A stretch of DNA of 64,000 nt. It comes from Amia ocellicauda. Lineage: Eukaryota; Chordata; Actinopteri; Amiiformes; Amiidae. A program made the translations under genes and the position numbers. The DNA lies in the NCBI RefSeq assembly GCF_036373705.1, contig NC_089851.1, forward strand, positions 21,637,970 to 21,701,969, read 5' to 3'. A model generated the notes under the pieces. It saw nothing but the letters and a program-made list of their open reading frames with translations, ran no database searches and was not told where the DNA came from. This document shows positions 49,150 through 62,810 of this stretch, piece by piece. Position 1 is the first letter of the stretch, and every line of letters begins with the position of its first letter.

Positions 49150-52036
49150 ACAAAGAGATGTATCCCCAGTATCCCTGTAATTTATTAGCATTGCCTGGGA
49201 CTTACTGCAGTTGCACTCAGTGAAAGAGTAAGTTGCTGCTGTATGTTTTAAATGGTTGATAACATTTATTTCATGCAACCTGAAGGTAGATTTGCCAGTT
49301 CCAAGATCACATGTCCTTTATATAAGGTGTCCAGCAATGTAATTTTTGCATTCTAATGGTTCAGCAGACCAAGAAATGTGTATTTTTCAAGTTCACCAGA
49401 AGAAGGCAAGCAGTTCATTTTAATCCACTGTCATTCATCGCCTCTTGAGAGTCGCATAGCTCTGCCTGGCCTAATGTTCCCAAAGGCAAGCTGAAACAGC
49501 TTCCAGCAACTACCTGTACAAATAAAGCACAGCTATTGAAAACTAGCCACAGCACTCAAATGCTTTCAATAACTGTGTCATTTATGTGCTTCAAAAAGCC
49601 AGTAAACTCTAAAGCTAATGAAATGGTTCCTCAATTAAAAAATCTTTATATAAAGTATTCTTTGCTTTAAAATATATATATATATTCACTGCACACACAC
49701 ACACACACACATGCTTTATGGAATATACCTAAGTAACCTCTGAAGGATAAATACAAAAATGGTAACTTATTATTTTATTCAGGTGTATATACAGTGTATA
49801 TAATTACTTTACCTTCACTTTCATTTCCAAACCTTGGAAATGATTAGTATACAGATTTTGTTTTTTAAGCTCTATTCCAATAAACATATCTGTCATTAGG
49901 TTTTATCAAAAACATAAATCATTTGCAATGAAAGAGAAGACATTATTCTTGTCTGAGCTTGTAACTAGGAGTGGATTTCCTGTTAGACAGAGAGATGGTG
50001 GGTGGCTAAACTGATTACGTGAACAGAACATCCATGCATCACTTACTGTTTCTCACTAAAGCTTCTCTCTCAGGTAAATTTCTGTGCACAGGTAATTCCC
50101 ATATACTTGCACCATATGTGCTTGCATACAGTATCTCCTATATGTATATAAATATATATATCCATTAAATATAGGAACACAAGTTCTGCTATACCTTGCT
50201 CTTTTACATCTCAAATTATGATATGTATGACCAGACAGCAGATTAAAAAAAGGGGGGCTACAATTAATAATTAATACTAATGTAAGTCAACAACAACTCT
50301 AAAATGGCACACATTCCAACAAAGGCTATGGTCAGTAAATTCAACGGTATGACATCTAGAGCAATTGAAAATAGAAAAGTATAATCTTTGGTAGAATAAC
50401 CATGAATACCTTAATTTTGCTAAGAAAAAATTGAATATCCCTCTTGGATAATCAAGCCCCAAATCTATTTGTTATAGCCATACATGGTTTGGTAGAAAGA
50501 AACATATAAGGCACAGTTCTTAGCTTTGGTTTCTGAATTCAATTTGTTTTGCATGATTCCAGCCATAAAAATCCATTCGAAGTTGTAAAATGTACTGCTT
50601 TGGGCATCTTGAGGAAAGCTACAATTATACAGCCATTGCTTCACTTTATGATACTAAATAATGAATCGTGTCAATAATGATGCAATGCATTTTAATACCA
50701 GCTAGAAGTTTTAATTAGAAATATATATTTGCAATCTGTAGATCAACTGAATATGCTGCAGCACAGTTTTGCCTAATGATAGAGTTAGCAGTGGTTATCA
50801 AGGCGGCTTATCGACATGGTCATAGAAACAGCTGCCTTTTGAACACGGATTTCGTCAGCAACCAGGAAATGGCTTGTTTACATGGCACTGCACTTCACTT
50901 CCAGACACTGCTATATTCATGAAATACCAGGGCTTGTTGACTTATAGGCTGCAATGGTCCTCATTCAGGTCTCACATAGAAAGGGGTGAAGTTCAGGAAC
51001 ACCTGTTTTGGGCAGCAAATTAAAAAAGAAAAACAATAATTGTATGACCTTCCAAATGCTACTAACAGTGTTTATGCAGATGATCAAATGAAGCCACAAG
51101 CTGATGCTGTTCTGAATGCTTACAAATATGAAACTCTCGCAGCAGCTGTTGTGCACTATTTTAGTCGAAGGATAACCACAGCAATCCTTCAGACAAGGGT
51201 CTCTTTTCACACTTGGGGCTTAGACGGTTCTAATTGAAGTCATCTTCTGCCATGATGGCAAAGTGTCCCCTACTGGAGTGGGAAAAAAGTGATTTTATAT
51301 ATATATAGGGATAGATACCGTGTGTGTGCGTGCGTGTGTGTGTGAGACGGGGAGGAGATTTCTGAAATATATAAATAGAGGGACTATTCCCATTCGGGAC
51401 ACCCTTTTGACTTCTATAAGTGGTCCAGCTCATTCCACACTTTCAGGTATATAGTTACTTGTGGAATGCATTGAAAGCTACCCACTCTCTTGAGAGGCAA
51501 TGACTATCTATAAAAAACTTCTTCAGAATGATGTCCATAATATCATTTGCAATTTCTGCATGTCTCGATGGTAAATTCATACCATGTTAATAGATCACAA
51601 CTGCTTTGAGGGACAGTTATCCATATATTTATTTTTATACAACCAGATCAGATTTTGAAGCATTTGGAAATAATGTCTCCGATTGTACTGTATAAACATT
51701 CCAAAAATGGTTACATAAATATATATTTGGTTATAATACTCTGAGCTTATTTACATCTGTACTTTTAAATGTATTAGCTGTAGAGTAATTTGAAATATTT
51801 TTAAAACTGGCCATTTCAACTGGAGAATTTAATATTGACTACCATATTTTGTCTTAAATCTCTTTCTTTGTATTTTCTATCTATATTGACATTTGTCTTT
51901 GAAGTCTGATACACTTCTGTAATCTATAAATTAGCATTTTCTGATAACATAGGGTTTGATTAGAATATATGAAATTGCTGTTTTAATTTCTAAATTAAAT
52001 TAAACTGTTTTAATTAGAAAACATTGTAAAAGGCAC

Positions 52037-52037
<1 letters not shown>

Positions 52038-52108
<71 letters not shown>
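52038..52108. repeat. (TA)n(TG)n microsatellite
   Basis: About 57 bp of TA followed by a short TG run. Confidence 0.97.
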
Positions 52109-55100
52109 AAATTAAATTCACACATGTTGACAAATCAGTTATCGTTATCCTCAATGATTGATTTCTTTTGGCTGGAAAAGCAGAAGTCGCATCTTTTAAA
52201 AGACACATGAGTATCTCTAGGTAGGCAATGTTTGCTGCCCTATTACATAATACACTAACAACAGCTGTGGAAGATCCCTGATCATGACAGACAACCTGGG
52301 TGTGTTTCTGCTAAAAAGGTTGGGATGAAAAGCTAAAGTCAACATCATAATATATCACTGAGGTCAGCAGCACTCTCTCAGTGCATGGGGTCTCAAGGTT
52401 TCTAGAAAGAACACACACACATACACTACAGTATACATTACCGGTGATGGCAGTGATGTTTGGGCATTTGTAAGGTACAAAGATAATGGCTTGACACATT
52501 GTACTTAGACCATTCAGTCATCACAATGGCTAGAGTAACGGCTGGGAGCTCATTTCCTTTTCATCAGCCTAACACACATGCATGTTTGAATCCACTGTTT
52601 GACATGAGCCAAGGTTTCATTGCCCATAGATCTGACAACATAATAACATGAATGACTTTCAATATACTGGTACAATATTGTACTGATACTTGACAATAAA
52701 AAAAAGTTAATTTCCTGTCAACGTATACAACATTCAGTTTCATATCATAAATAAACTTTCAGCTTTTAGTTATATGAACATTACTATTTCACACTGTTAA
52801 CAAATATATTTATTTTATTGTATTATTATTTTTAATATAAATACCTATCTGTAACAGTTGTGATATAATGAATACAATGAATGACTGGAAAGACATTGTA
52901 AACATCGTACAGATGTATTTGCGATGTCAAAAAGGCTTCTCGAAGCAATTTCAATTGGTTGGAATATTACTGGGTCAGTTCAGGAGGACTAAACACAACC
53001 CACAATACTTGACCTACAAGGCTGCTCAACGACTGTCACAAAACACAAAAAATTCTCCTAAACAATAGAAGAGTTGATTTTTGAGCCCTGTGGCCACCAA
53101 CAAAACATATTCACTCATACCATGTGATTCAGTGGACAAAGACACATCTTCCTTTCTGCAGAAATTATTCTCATAGAGTGAATTTACCATGTCGTAATCA
53201 TTGTGTTCAGGAGCCGGTTACTGTGACATCACTCTTATACTTTTGGCATAGTGGGTTGGTTGCTTGTTTGTGCTTGTGCACATGAAATATTTTGATGCCT
53301 GTGATGGCAATTAGGATCCAAGACCTGACCCCGCATGCCACTTACACTTGCTCGCTGCTACGTTATTTATATCTGTGTGGAAAGTGTGCAGAACTGGAAT
53401 TAGTTTGTTATCAAATTGAACAAACATGTCAGTCACCTATAATTATTAACTCTTGTGCCTTGATTCTGTTTGCCAGTTTTCAACAGTAGTCAATGCACAG
53501 TTTAACTGAACTGAGTTGTCCACACTCAGTAATTTAAGAAAACAATTGCATTGACAGTGCATGCCATATCATTTGAGAAAAAGCATGAAGTTAAAAAGTA
53601 AGCTCTACATAACACCACCTACTGTGCTCTCTGTTTACTGTTCTTCTGAGAACAAGGTGAACTGCTGTATATATCAAGCTTAAAATAGACAACATGCTTT
53701 GTTGAATTTGAGTTAAAAGCATTTAAGACACAAAACAATAACCACAGAAATTGCTGTATACCTGCCTTGCCTGAAAGCATTTTGAATTATGTTTGTGGAA
53801 CACGAATAACCTATTATTGAACCATTAACTTAGCAATACAAAAAGGAATACAACAGTACTGCAGCTCAATGGCACAATTTGATGGTCAGGGATGGCATCT
53901 GGGGACAACATGACTAGGGATCTACAGTATATGTATTGCTAGTTGGCAAAAAAATGCACCATTAAGGGTAATTATCGCTGAAGGAATGAAGAGATTCATA
54001 CATTTTATTTTTATTATTATCATTATTATTATTATTTAAAAGCATTGTGTCCTTTCGACCGTTATCAGTGCATCAAGACTCCACTTCCAAGACAATGTGA
54101 ACTGACAATAAATGATTAGCTTTAGCCTGAGGGACTTGAGGACAGAAGTCAAAGCAAGGAGCAATCTAAGCATGTTTAGGCTGCAATTTACAAACCATTA
54201 ATGGCAGAACAGTGATCTGCAGTCCAGTTTCTACAGTGTAACCAGACAAAAGAGTTGTCTAGTCACCCGACAGGACAAAGCATAAAACACCAGCCCAGTA
54301 TTTTATATTATAACATTTTTAAATCAGAATAAATAGATTGGATGCTAGTTCCAGTTTTGTATGATTGATGTAGAAGTTTACAGAGCATGCAGCGATTTAT
54401 ATGTATTTATATGTTTTTATTTACGTATTATTTTGCATATATATTAATAAAGGTATTATTCATTTTAAATATATACTGTGTATATATGTTGAGAGACAGT
54501 GCATACAATAGACAAATAGACAAATAGAACACCCCGTAGGAATCCCTTTAAAAAGTTTATAATAAGCTCAGATTTTAATGGAGCTATTTAAAGTTGCAGT
54601 AAATATTATATTGCCTGTGAAGCTATGTTCAGCATTGAAAGTGGAGCCACATACTACAGGCATCTTAGCAACAGTTTTTAAAAACACATTGCGGATGATA
54701 TCCTTTCACTGCTTACAAGTCTTAATCCAATTTTAGAAACACACTACAGTACAGTTTTGGTAGCTAGTGTGGGTTTCTTGCTCTCCTCCTAAAGGAGTTT
54801 AAAATTACAGGGCTGAATCTGTGTGGCTTTTTGCCTGGCTGCGTGCGTCAGGCAGTGGGTGGCCTCACGTTTATTTTTTAAAACAGGGTTAGATAATGAC
54901 AATTTCAACATTTGGTCAAATATAAAATGGTTTATAAATGGAGACATTCAAAACAAGCTCTGATTTAATTAAAAGTTAAATAATTACAGTAATAATCAAT
55001 GTTTTAAGAACAAATATAAACTGAACTGCTTTTTTCAAGCTTATTTTTTCAGCAATTAATATTCATCACAAATTATAGCAACAGTATGTATAATTCAGTG

Positions 55101-56348
55101 ACATCTAATTACACACCAATGCACAGGTATTTACAGACTGACTCAGCATCATCACTTTTTTATATATATATATATAGTATACTGTATAATCTTGGCTCTA
55201 GAGCTCAAGTTAGAAGATCATTTTTCAGTGGGGTTCATAAAGGCAATGTCAAGGACCGCTAACCATTTTTTAAAGCACGCCACCTCTCAGATAGACTACA
55301 ATTCAAACTACAGTCTTCCTGTAAAGTGATCATCGGATTGTAATCCTTGAACGGTTTGAAGCAAGCTTAGTTGTCTTCTAAAATTACAGCAAATAGTACA
55401 GTTATGATAAAAAGGAGTGAATGGCGGGGGTGGGTTGCACAGCATGAAGTAAGTGCCCCCATTTTCCCCTGCTATTAAAAATGAATCCCAGCTGTTGTCA
55501 GTTCACCAGTTCAAGTGCTGCATTCTCTGATTCTCCAAATGCTAAGCTGCCATCTTACATTGCCAACAGTCCCAGGTTATGGTTGCCACAGTAACGAGTG
55601 CAACTGTCTATTGTCTCAATGGCACACATTTGCTGCATCTACATAAAGTAGCATACACTTAAAAGGCTGCGGTGTATATTTATAATGGGTGGTCCATAAA
55701 TTCTGAATCAGCTCCAGCATTCTGTGTATGAAAAGCCAGCTGAAGGGTATAATTAATGTGCTGTTGTTATAATAGTAACAGATATTTTATAGAGCTACTG
55801 ACAAGTTGCTGTTGTACTGATAGTGCTCATTGGGCTATAAAGAGCTTATCAGTTTGCATGTTTTTTTGACAATTCTGTCTCTGGATTTACAGGTACACAG
55901 GCTTTTTACAGGAGAAGAAGAATAAGACATTATCATTTTTTTTCAGAGAATGATGTTTTCATCTTAAGCACATAAGTATCTCTGTTGAAGCTCTGCTTGT
56001 TTCTGTGGCTCCTCCTCTAAACTATTATTAACAATCCAGACACATTTCTCAGGTTCTTGCGCAAGGAAACCCATTGAAGTATTTACAATAATGAGACATT
56101 TATATTACATATTAAAGAATGATAGATGTAAAAAAATAACAAAATAAGTCAATATTAATGAATTTCATTTGCAATAATATATATTAAGAGAAAGTGTCTA
56201 AATAACAGAAATACATTGAAAGAGGGCTCCACAATGGTTCTTTATGTATTCCCCCCCAACCCTGAGTACTAGTATATTTAGTTAGTTAGTGTTTTTATAA
56301 TCCTTTGTGTATAGGTTTTGGCAATATTTTCTTAATAATTAATGGGTC

Positions 56349-56350
<2 letters not shown>

Positions 56351-56392
<42 letters not shown>
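56351..56392. repeat. (TA)n microsatellite
   Basis: 42 bp of TA. Confidence 0.97.
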
Positions 56393-56399
<7 letters not shown>

Positions 56400-57129
56400 T
56401 ACAGTATACTGTAATATTACTCGTTTCAGGAGCTGTCATGTTCCTTAAACCTTGCCTTAAAGTACTACATAAACATAATTAAAATATTACATATTAATAT
56501 AACAATATGAATTGAGTAGTACTGAACTTGGAAAGGGAACATACAGAAAAGTTAAGGTGTTAATCATGTTTGCTCTGTTCTAGGCAACATTGGGAAGATA
56601 ATGTTACACAATAAATATAACAGCAAGTTTAGATATATAGTAGGAATAATTTAATTAATTATAAGAGGTGATATATAATGCTTTCTAGAATAAAGTATAC
56701 AATGAATAGGAGTAATTGCTAGTCTGAAAGGTAATTCATACACAAAAGGTTTAAATCATTATTTTTTAATCCCGGAGCAAGGAAAAGACTTTCATTGGGA
56801 TTAAATAAATGTATTTTTCTGAGAAGAACTGCAAAGTCAACCCACAACCCGCTTCAAGGTCAGCAATGAAACTAGTACTGGATAACACAAGTGGGAGTAC
56901 ATTGCAAGTGTACTTTGTGTGCACTTTAAAAAGAAAGCTGTTGTTATTTTGTAACAAACTGCAATTGGGGCTATCATACCATATTACAATGTAGAGGGTT
57001 TTCCATTTGCATTGTATTTTAGCATCTGACAAGGCCTCCTTATCTTTTTCTCTAAAGTCTTTATTTTCTACTGACTTGTGTCACTCTTTCCCTTCCCCTC
57101 TCTCGACTGGCTTTGGCCACAACCTTTTC

Positions 57130-57330
57130 CATTCTAGTTCTGAGACATCTCTGAACCCCAGTTAATTATGGTTCTAATTAGGTCCTGACATAAGTGATCT
57201 TATTAAGGCGCTAATTAATAAGTGCTTTGGAAGCCTAATGTCACACTGTGTGTTGATGGTAATCATAAGGAGTAACAGCAATTGTAATAAGCTCTCTTGT
57301 GATGATGTTATCTTCATTTCCTTTGTACAT
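57130..57330. promoter_or_regulatory. Candidate conserved enhancer-like stretch
   Basis: Dense homeodomain cores (AGTTAATTATGG, TCTAATTAGG, GCGCTAATTAATAAG) and TGATGGTAATCATAAGG in 200 bp of otherwise unique, non-repetitive sequence about 2.5 kb beyond the presumed JPH1 3' end. Function is inferred. Confidence 0.3.
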
Positions 57331-58754
57331 TTCAGAGGTTCCTGATGAAGGGTGTTTTGCTTAGGGAGTTTACCTTATTAACAAGGTAGAGCATAAACAA
57401 TAATTTCAGTCATCAATATCCCATCTCCTAACGCCTGACGACAGCATGTTTCTCATCCCTCTCCCCCTCATCCTTGATACTTATCTTTCCAACCCTTAAC
57501 ATATCTTCCCTTGCATGCTCTGGTCATGTTTTTTTTAGCAACATCTACAGATTATCTCTCCTAGCTGGCCATTCTCACTATCTCACATCCTCACACTACT
57601 GCTCTAGACTGGCTGCTGCACACAGACATGCTATATTTCACTGAAGTATCACTGAAGTATCAGAGGAAAGTGTATTTGAGCATACCTATACTTACCCCGA
57701 TGTGAAAACGATATTCTCGATTCTTATTGATTGAATGCTCTCACTTGTATTTTTTTTAAACACAAGACAAGTGAATGGCAGCACATATTGACAACATTTT
57801 TCCACTTTTAATTAAACTCAAAAAAGCTTTGACGTAAACAGTAACAATCTGCCATAAGTAGCTTTGATATCACACATTTTGCACAACAGCTAATTAGTGA
57901 TTCAGATCTTATCCCATGTCATTTTAGTTCAGCTACCTTCTGGATAAACGTGATTATCCTCGTTGAGCCCTGGTTCTAGTTTGTTTGTTCACCTTCTGTA
58001 CATTTTTGGGTGTTTAGGTTAAGATGTCACATTTTCTCAGGATTACGAAGTCTGAAATCATATCTCTACATACTGTGTCTTATGTTCCTGGTAAATATTA
58101 TTAGATTTTTTAACCTCTAGGTTCATAAACTACAGTGTAATACGACATGTAATGTGGCATGATATAATGACTCTTATGAATGTGTCCAAGAATTTCATGG
58201 CAAGACAGCTGCTCACGAACTAACATTTGAATATGTGTTGCTTTGTTCTTCAGAGCATTTTACCAACTGTTCTGTGGGGAGGTGGGCGTGTAATTATGTG
58301 TCTGTGTCTGGTTTAGACTAGGGCTGTTGGTTTTGTAAAAGATACACTCACCACCAATGTGTATCGGGACATTATGGACAGCACTGCGCTGCCAACAAGG
58401 ATACATTGAATGATGAGGTCCTGTATACCGACCAACAAAAGATGGCCCTTTATCACAAAACACAGATTAACTGTAGTGATTTAAGGAGAATTCTGTTGAA
58501 ACATTTAATAACCTGACCTCACTACCAAATAACTGAAATAAATATTAATATTAATATTATTCATTTACAGCTATGTTTGGATGGAATAACCCATGAATTA
58601 TTAGCACAGACTGAATGATATGCAGTTCGTAAGGAGATCATTGGTAGATTGACAAGTGCAGTTTTTTTAATATTCACCCAGCAGCTACATTTGTATTTCA
58701 TTCTTGACCACACATGAGAGAGACCTCAGACTATGCTGACCTATATAAGACAGA

Positions 58755-59018
58755 TCAGCACAGAGGTGAGTGCAGTGTGTTGTAAGGGAAATAACTTGTT
58801 TACCCGGGGGTTTCTGGTTAAATCCTCAGCTTTACCACAGGGTGTGTATTACCCTGAGCTAGATACTTGACCTTCTTGTGCTTCTGCCTTCAGATGGGAT
58901 ATAACACCATGATCCTGTGGCAAGTGGCTCCGCAACAGCATTTGTGGATGTATAGTTCACCGCCAGTTTCTGTTAGCTGCTTTGGATAAAATATTCTGAT
59001 AAATGACTCATTATTATT
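58755..59018 (+). repeat. SINE-like element
   Basis: A GGTTAAATCC stretch at about 58818 resembles the tRNA-type B box. The 3' end reads GCTGCTTTGGATAAAATATT followed by CTGATAAATGACTCATTATTATT, the common fish SINE tail (GCTTTGGATAAAAGCGTCTG type). Left boundary is approximate. Confidence 0.55.
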
Positions 59019-59789
59019 TAAATTAAATATATAATTGCACTGAGCCTCCCAGTTGGGAGGAATGTTTCCAGCAGGGAAAGTGAAAAAACATGAGACTAAA
59101 ATATAATACAAAAATCCATGTCTGATCAAGTTAATCTTTCTACCGAACTATGTTTGATTCATGCAACACTTACATTTCCAAGTATGTGCTATTGCTTGAG
59201 GTATATAATGATAAATAAAACCATCTCCAGTAACATACTGTACAGCTTTTTAAATAAAAATGCACATGATCTTATTTAATCTCTTTCTGTCACTGCCTAT
59301 TGCTTTAATATCCTACCTTAATCCTTTAAATCAAATTCTGTATTGGGGGTGGGGATGGGGCACTGAGTAATTTCATGCTGCTCTGGAAGTGTTTTGGATG
59401 GAGGATTGTTCCTACCAAGAGTGATCACTAAAATATTTGCCTCACATTTTAAAATTCAGTGTAGGGTAGCATTTGATATTTTCTTTAGATCAATTATGGT
59501 GAATTCTATTGTATACTGTATGTGCCAGTGTGCAGGTGTTAGTACATGTACTTAGCCTACCCTACCAATAGTGTTTTGTCGGACACGTGACAAGGCTGAT
59601 GCAATGGAGTACAGATAAATGCTCATATCTTCCAAAATGGGGGTCAGAGGGATGTTGTATTCAAAGCCTTCAGATGTGTATTCTCTGTGTGAAAGCAGCT
59701 AATTAGGAGATCATCAAAAATCAAACAAACAAACGGATGACACAAACAAGAGACTTAAAAACAGAGGCATGTAAAAACAAAAAACACAG
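59019..59789. other. Flank of the JPH1 3' end
   Basis: AT-rich DNA between the SINE and the presumed JPH1 3' untranslated region; nothing recognised. Confidence 0.5.
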
Positions 59790-60425
59790 CTCAGGTTACA
59801 ACTTTTTTATTATTATTTGTGGAAATAACAGCTCCAAAAACTTTACAGAAAAGAATCCTTGGGGTTTAAGGGGCTTGAAATATCAAAACTCATACAGCTG
59901 AGTTTGTTAACAGCAGAAAATCCTTTTAATGTTGTTGTTGTTGTTGCTATTTTTTTATTTAAATAGTAATATTTTTTAAAGAAGTTTATCGGCAGCTAGC
60001 TGCTGTCCAAAATGTAGTGTATATTACATTAACCAATTACAAACAGTTATTTTTTAATGTCAAAATACAGCTGTGCACATTTTAGAAAAATACCAACAGA
60101 TTCTGGATTGTGCTCTGTAAAAATGCTTACAAATAGTATATAATCTATATATAAATGATACCAACATGCTTAGTTTACTTTTTAAAAACATTCCAAATAT
60201 TGTCTTTTTTTTAACCCTTAGCCATTACAGGTCTTCTGTTTTTGTTTTGTTTTTATGTTAGGAAAAAAATCAAAACAAAAAATGCCATATACATAGCTCT
60301 GTAAGGAAAAGGGTTAAATATTTTGACATATCCACAAAAATAGCAAACTCTGTTACATTTGCAGTTATTACAATTTAAGAGTTTGGCTGATGTCTACATC
60401 TGAAGCAGTTATTTTTTAAAAACAT
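59790..60425 (-). other. JPH1: Presumed JPH1 3' untranslated region
   Basis: Minus-strand continuation of the exon that begins at 60506. A-rich on the sense strand, with an AATAAA at 59806-59811. Extent is inferred from the acceptor at 60507 and this signal. Confidence 0.45.
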
Positions 60426-60506
60426 TTAAGTTGCCACTTTTTCATTTGCTGTTTCTGCTTTCTTCTTCATTCCACACAGGTCACACATAGGATTCTGAAC
60501 ATACCT
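60426..60506 (-). CDS. JPH1: Possible alternative terminal coding exon of JPH1
   Basis: On the minus strand a good acceptor (GTTTTTTGCAG) is followed by an exon that, read in phase 0, encodes 26 residues (RYVQNPMCDLCGMKKK, then AETANEKVAT) and a TAA. The preceding JPH1 membrane-anchor exon also begins in phase 0. Skipping that exon would therefore join the JPH1 body to this frame and yield a JPH1 lacking its transmembrane anchor and carrying a CxxC motif. If the anchor exon is included, this sequence is simply 3' UTR, which is the safer reading. The open frame could be chance (27 codons). I do not recognise the peptide. Confidence 0.35.
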   Translation of the reverse strand, partial: RYVQNPMCDLCGMKKKAETANEKVAT

Positions 60507-60790
60507 CTGCAAAAAACACCATTGTGTTACTGTTCTGAAATCCCTGGATTTCAGATTACACACACCTGACTTGCCCTACAGATAGATCCAGACTCTTGTT
60601 TTTGCAATGCTTTAGTGCATTTGTAATAACATCCTGTTAATAAACCATGCAAATTATTAAAGTGTTTACAAATCACTTGCACTAAAAAATAGTAAAAGTT
60701 CATTGCAATAAAGGTAAAACATTTTCTTCCAATTCGTTTTCTTTGACCAATACTTGAAACCATAATACATTATATATGTATATATGTAAA

Positions 60791-60847
<57 letters not shown>

Positions 60848-62705
60848 GTATATATGTATATATAACGTTTTTTTTTCTTGAAGTGATCACACCACATACA
60901 GTCTTTTAGAAAGTAAAATGAAATCACCATGCTGCACTGGCAACAAAGAATACAACAGTTACAATGAAATGGCACATTTAAAAAAAATAGCTTCTAATGA
61001 TTACAGTAGTCAGACTTTCCACACAACAGAATTAAGACAAACACTTCATCCCGTTTGAGGCTTCTGTTTTCTGAGGTAAACAGTAGAACTGTTAAAGACT
61101 TTAAAGGCATCTGTCCTGACATTCATTCCAACAGATCTAGAGGCTCTACCTGAATGTATTCAACACCAAGTTTCAGGACGTTAATTGAATAGAAGTTGTT
61201 GGATTTCCAATCACACAAACATGCAAACGAGCACAGTTACTAAACTGGTGGTATCTCAGTATCAGGATGTACATTAATTAACTACCTGCTTACCAGCCTT
61301 ACATAGATTAAAGGTGCAACAGTGGAAGCAGAAATGATAGTCATTCGTCAACAAAACCCCATGCACAATAGTCTATGTTTATGTTACAATATCATGACAT
61401 CATTTATTAGGTTTATTTTTCAAAATAAATAAATAACACAATTTTATTAGGCTTTTAAATTCAGTCACGTAGTGTTCCTAGCTACTACAAGTGTATGAAC
61501 TCAAACAAGCAAACCAAACAGTCTATCCCTTTATGCTTCTCACATCTCAATTTCACTTACGCTTTTCACTTTCTAGGTTGTATGATAAATGGATGAAACA
61601 AATATAATTTCTACAACAGTCAAATATGATCAGTCACCTATAAACCCTTTTTTTGCAAAGTATCTTATTTTTTAACAAAAAAAAAAGGTATTGCACTTTA
61701 ATTACAAATTTGAGTAGTTTTATTAATTGTTATTACTATTATGTTACCAAAGAAAAGGGCAGGAGCTCTTCATGGAGCAATATCTATTGGTTTCATGCCA
61801 AACAGGTTTATATTCTCATAACTGAGAAAAAATAAATCAAAAAAGAAAATAATTAAAAAAAAACTAACAGTACCATGCACAAGCGTGTAAAAACCGAATC
61901 TCCTAAAACAATCTAGGAGATGTTAGAAAAAGCAGCAGCAGTAGGTAATGGAATAAGACTGGTGAGTGATGCTGCTAAACATGTATGATTTCTTCTAGTG
62001 AGTGAAGAGTGAACACTGGAAATCGCTTCCACAGCAGCAACGTCCTCTGAACAAATTCCTCTGGCAGCCGTTTGCACATCTCCTCACTAAAACGTCAGAT
62101 GGTAAAATAGTAAGGCAGCTGTTAGCTTCCGTCAACTAAAAGTGCATCTCCGTACATTTCCAGTTAAGTCTTGCTCTGCCAGAACAGATGGAGTAGCCAT
62201 GCACTTGAGTGGTTAGGCTGGATCAGCAGATTTTTTTTTGTTTTCCCAACATGGCTGCTTGCTTCAGCTTTCATAGGACCCAAAAGAGCCACAAATCATC
62301 GCCAGGGAACTCGGCAGCCCCTGACTGAATGTTCCATGTCTCATCTTTCTCCTGTGTTTCACTCTAATTCCAATCCTCCTTTGCCTGTGTCTGAGTCTGA
62401 CTGGCGCCATTTTTTTTTAAAGGCCGTTGACACAACTGCAGAGAATTAGGGCCTACGCCACTAGTTTTCATGACTTCACTGAAGGGTCAAAACAGTTAGA
62501 TGGTTAAGTAATTATGTTGAATCACATTCAGGCATAGCTTAATATTAAAATGAGGGCATTTTACTTTTGTCTTTTTCCTTTTTTTTATATATATATTTTT
62601 TTACAAAAACAGACAAAAATTAAAACATGAACATGAAGAGAATGATTGAAAAAGTCACTTTGAAAAAAACAATACCCTCACATTTAGCAGGAGGATAATG
62701 CTTAC
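60507..62705. other. JPH1 last intron (after the anchor exon)
   Basis: Bounded by the donor after the anchor exon (GTAAGC, 62700-62705) and the acceptor at 60507-60510. Includes a TA microsatellite. The 92-codon open frame at 62171 is not protein-like. Confidence 0.45.
60799..60842. repeat. (TA)n microsatellite
   Basis: About 40 bp of TA between the presumed JPH1 3' exons. Confidence 0.95.
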
Positions 62706-62721
62706 CTGAGCTACTGTTCCA

Positions 62722-62802
62722 TCAAGTCAGGAAATGGACGAAAAGAATTGCTAGACCAATATTCAACAGCATTACAAGGGCAACCAGAATTGAGTTAGGA
62801 CC
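62722..62802 (-). CDS. JPH1: JPH1, junctophilin 1, C-terminal membrane-anchor exon
   Basis: Junctophilins tether the plasma membrane/T-tubule to the sarcoplasmic reticulum; JPH1 is the skeletal-muscle form. Only the last coding exon is in the window. On the minus strand, after a CTCTGCAG acceptor (62803-62810), it reads GPNSILVALVMLLNIG then LAILFVHFLT and stops. This is the hydrophobic reticulum anchor of the family and nearly matches human JPH1 as I remember it. The MORN repeats and the joining region lie to the right, outside the window. Sixteen bases after the stop comes a GTAAGC donor (exon low end 62706), so the 3' UTR is spliced; the short distance should avoid nonsense-mediated decay. 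Assignment to JPH1 rather than JPH2-4 rests on sequence plus its place after LY96. Confidence 0.9.
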   Translation of the reverse strand, partial: GPNSILVALVMLLNIGLAILFVHFLT

Positions 62803-62810
62803 CTGCAGAG

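Larger units (their letters stand above)
47511..58754. other. Intergenic DNA, LY96 to JPH1, part 4
   Basis: AT-rich with microsatellites at 49111-49149, 49674-49710, 52038-52108, 54007-54037, 56351-56392. No exon recognised. Possible conserved non-coding stretches near 49400-49620, 55480-55870 and 57130-57330. Confidence 0.55.
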
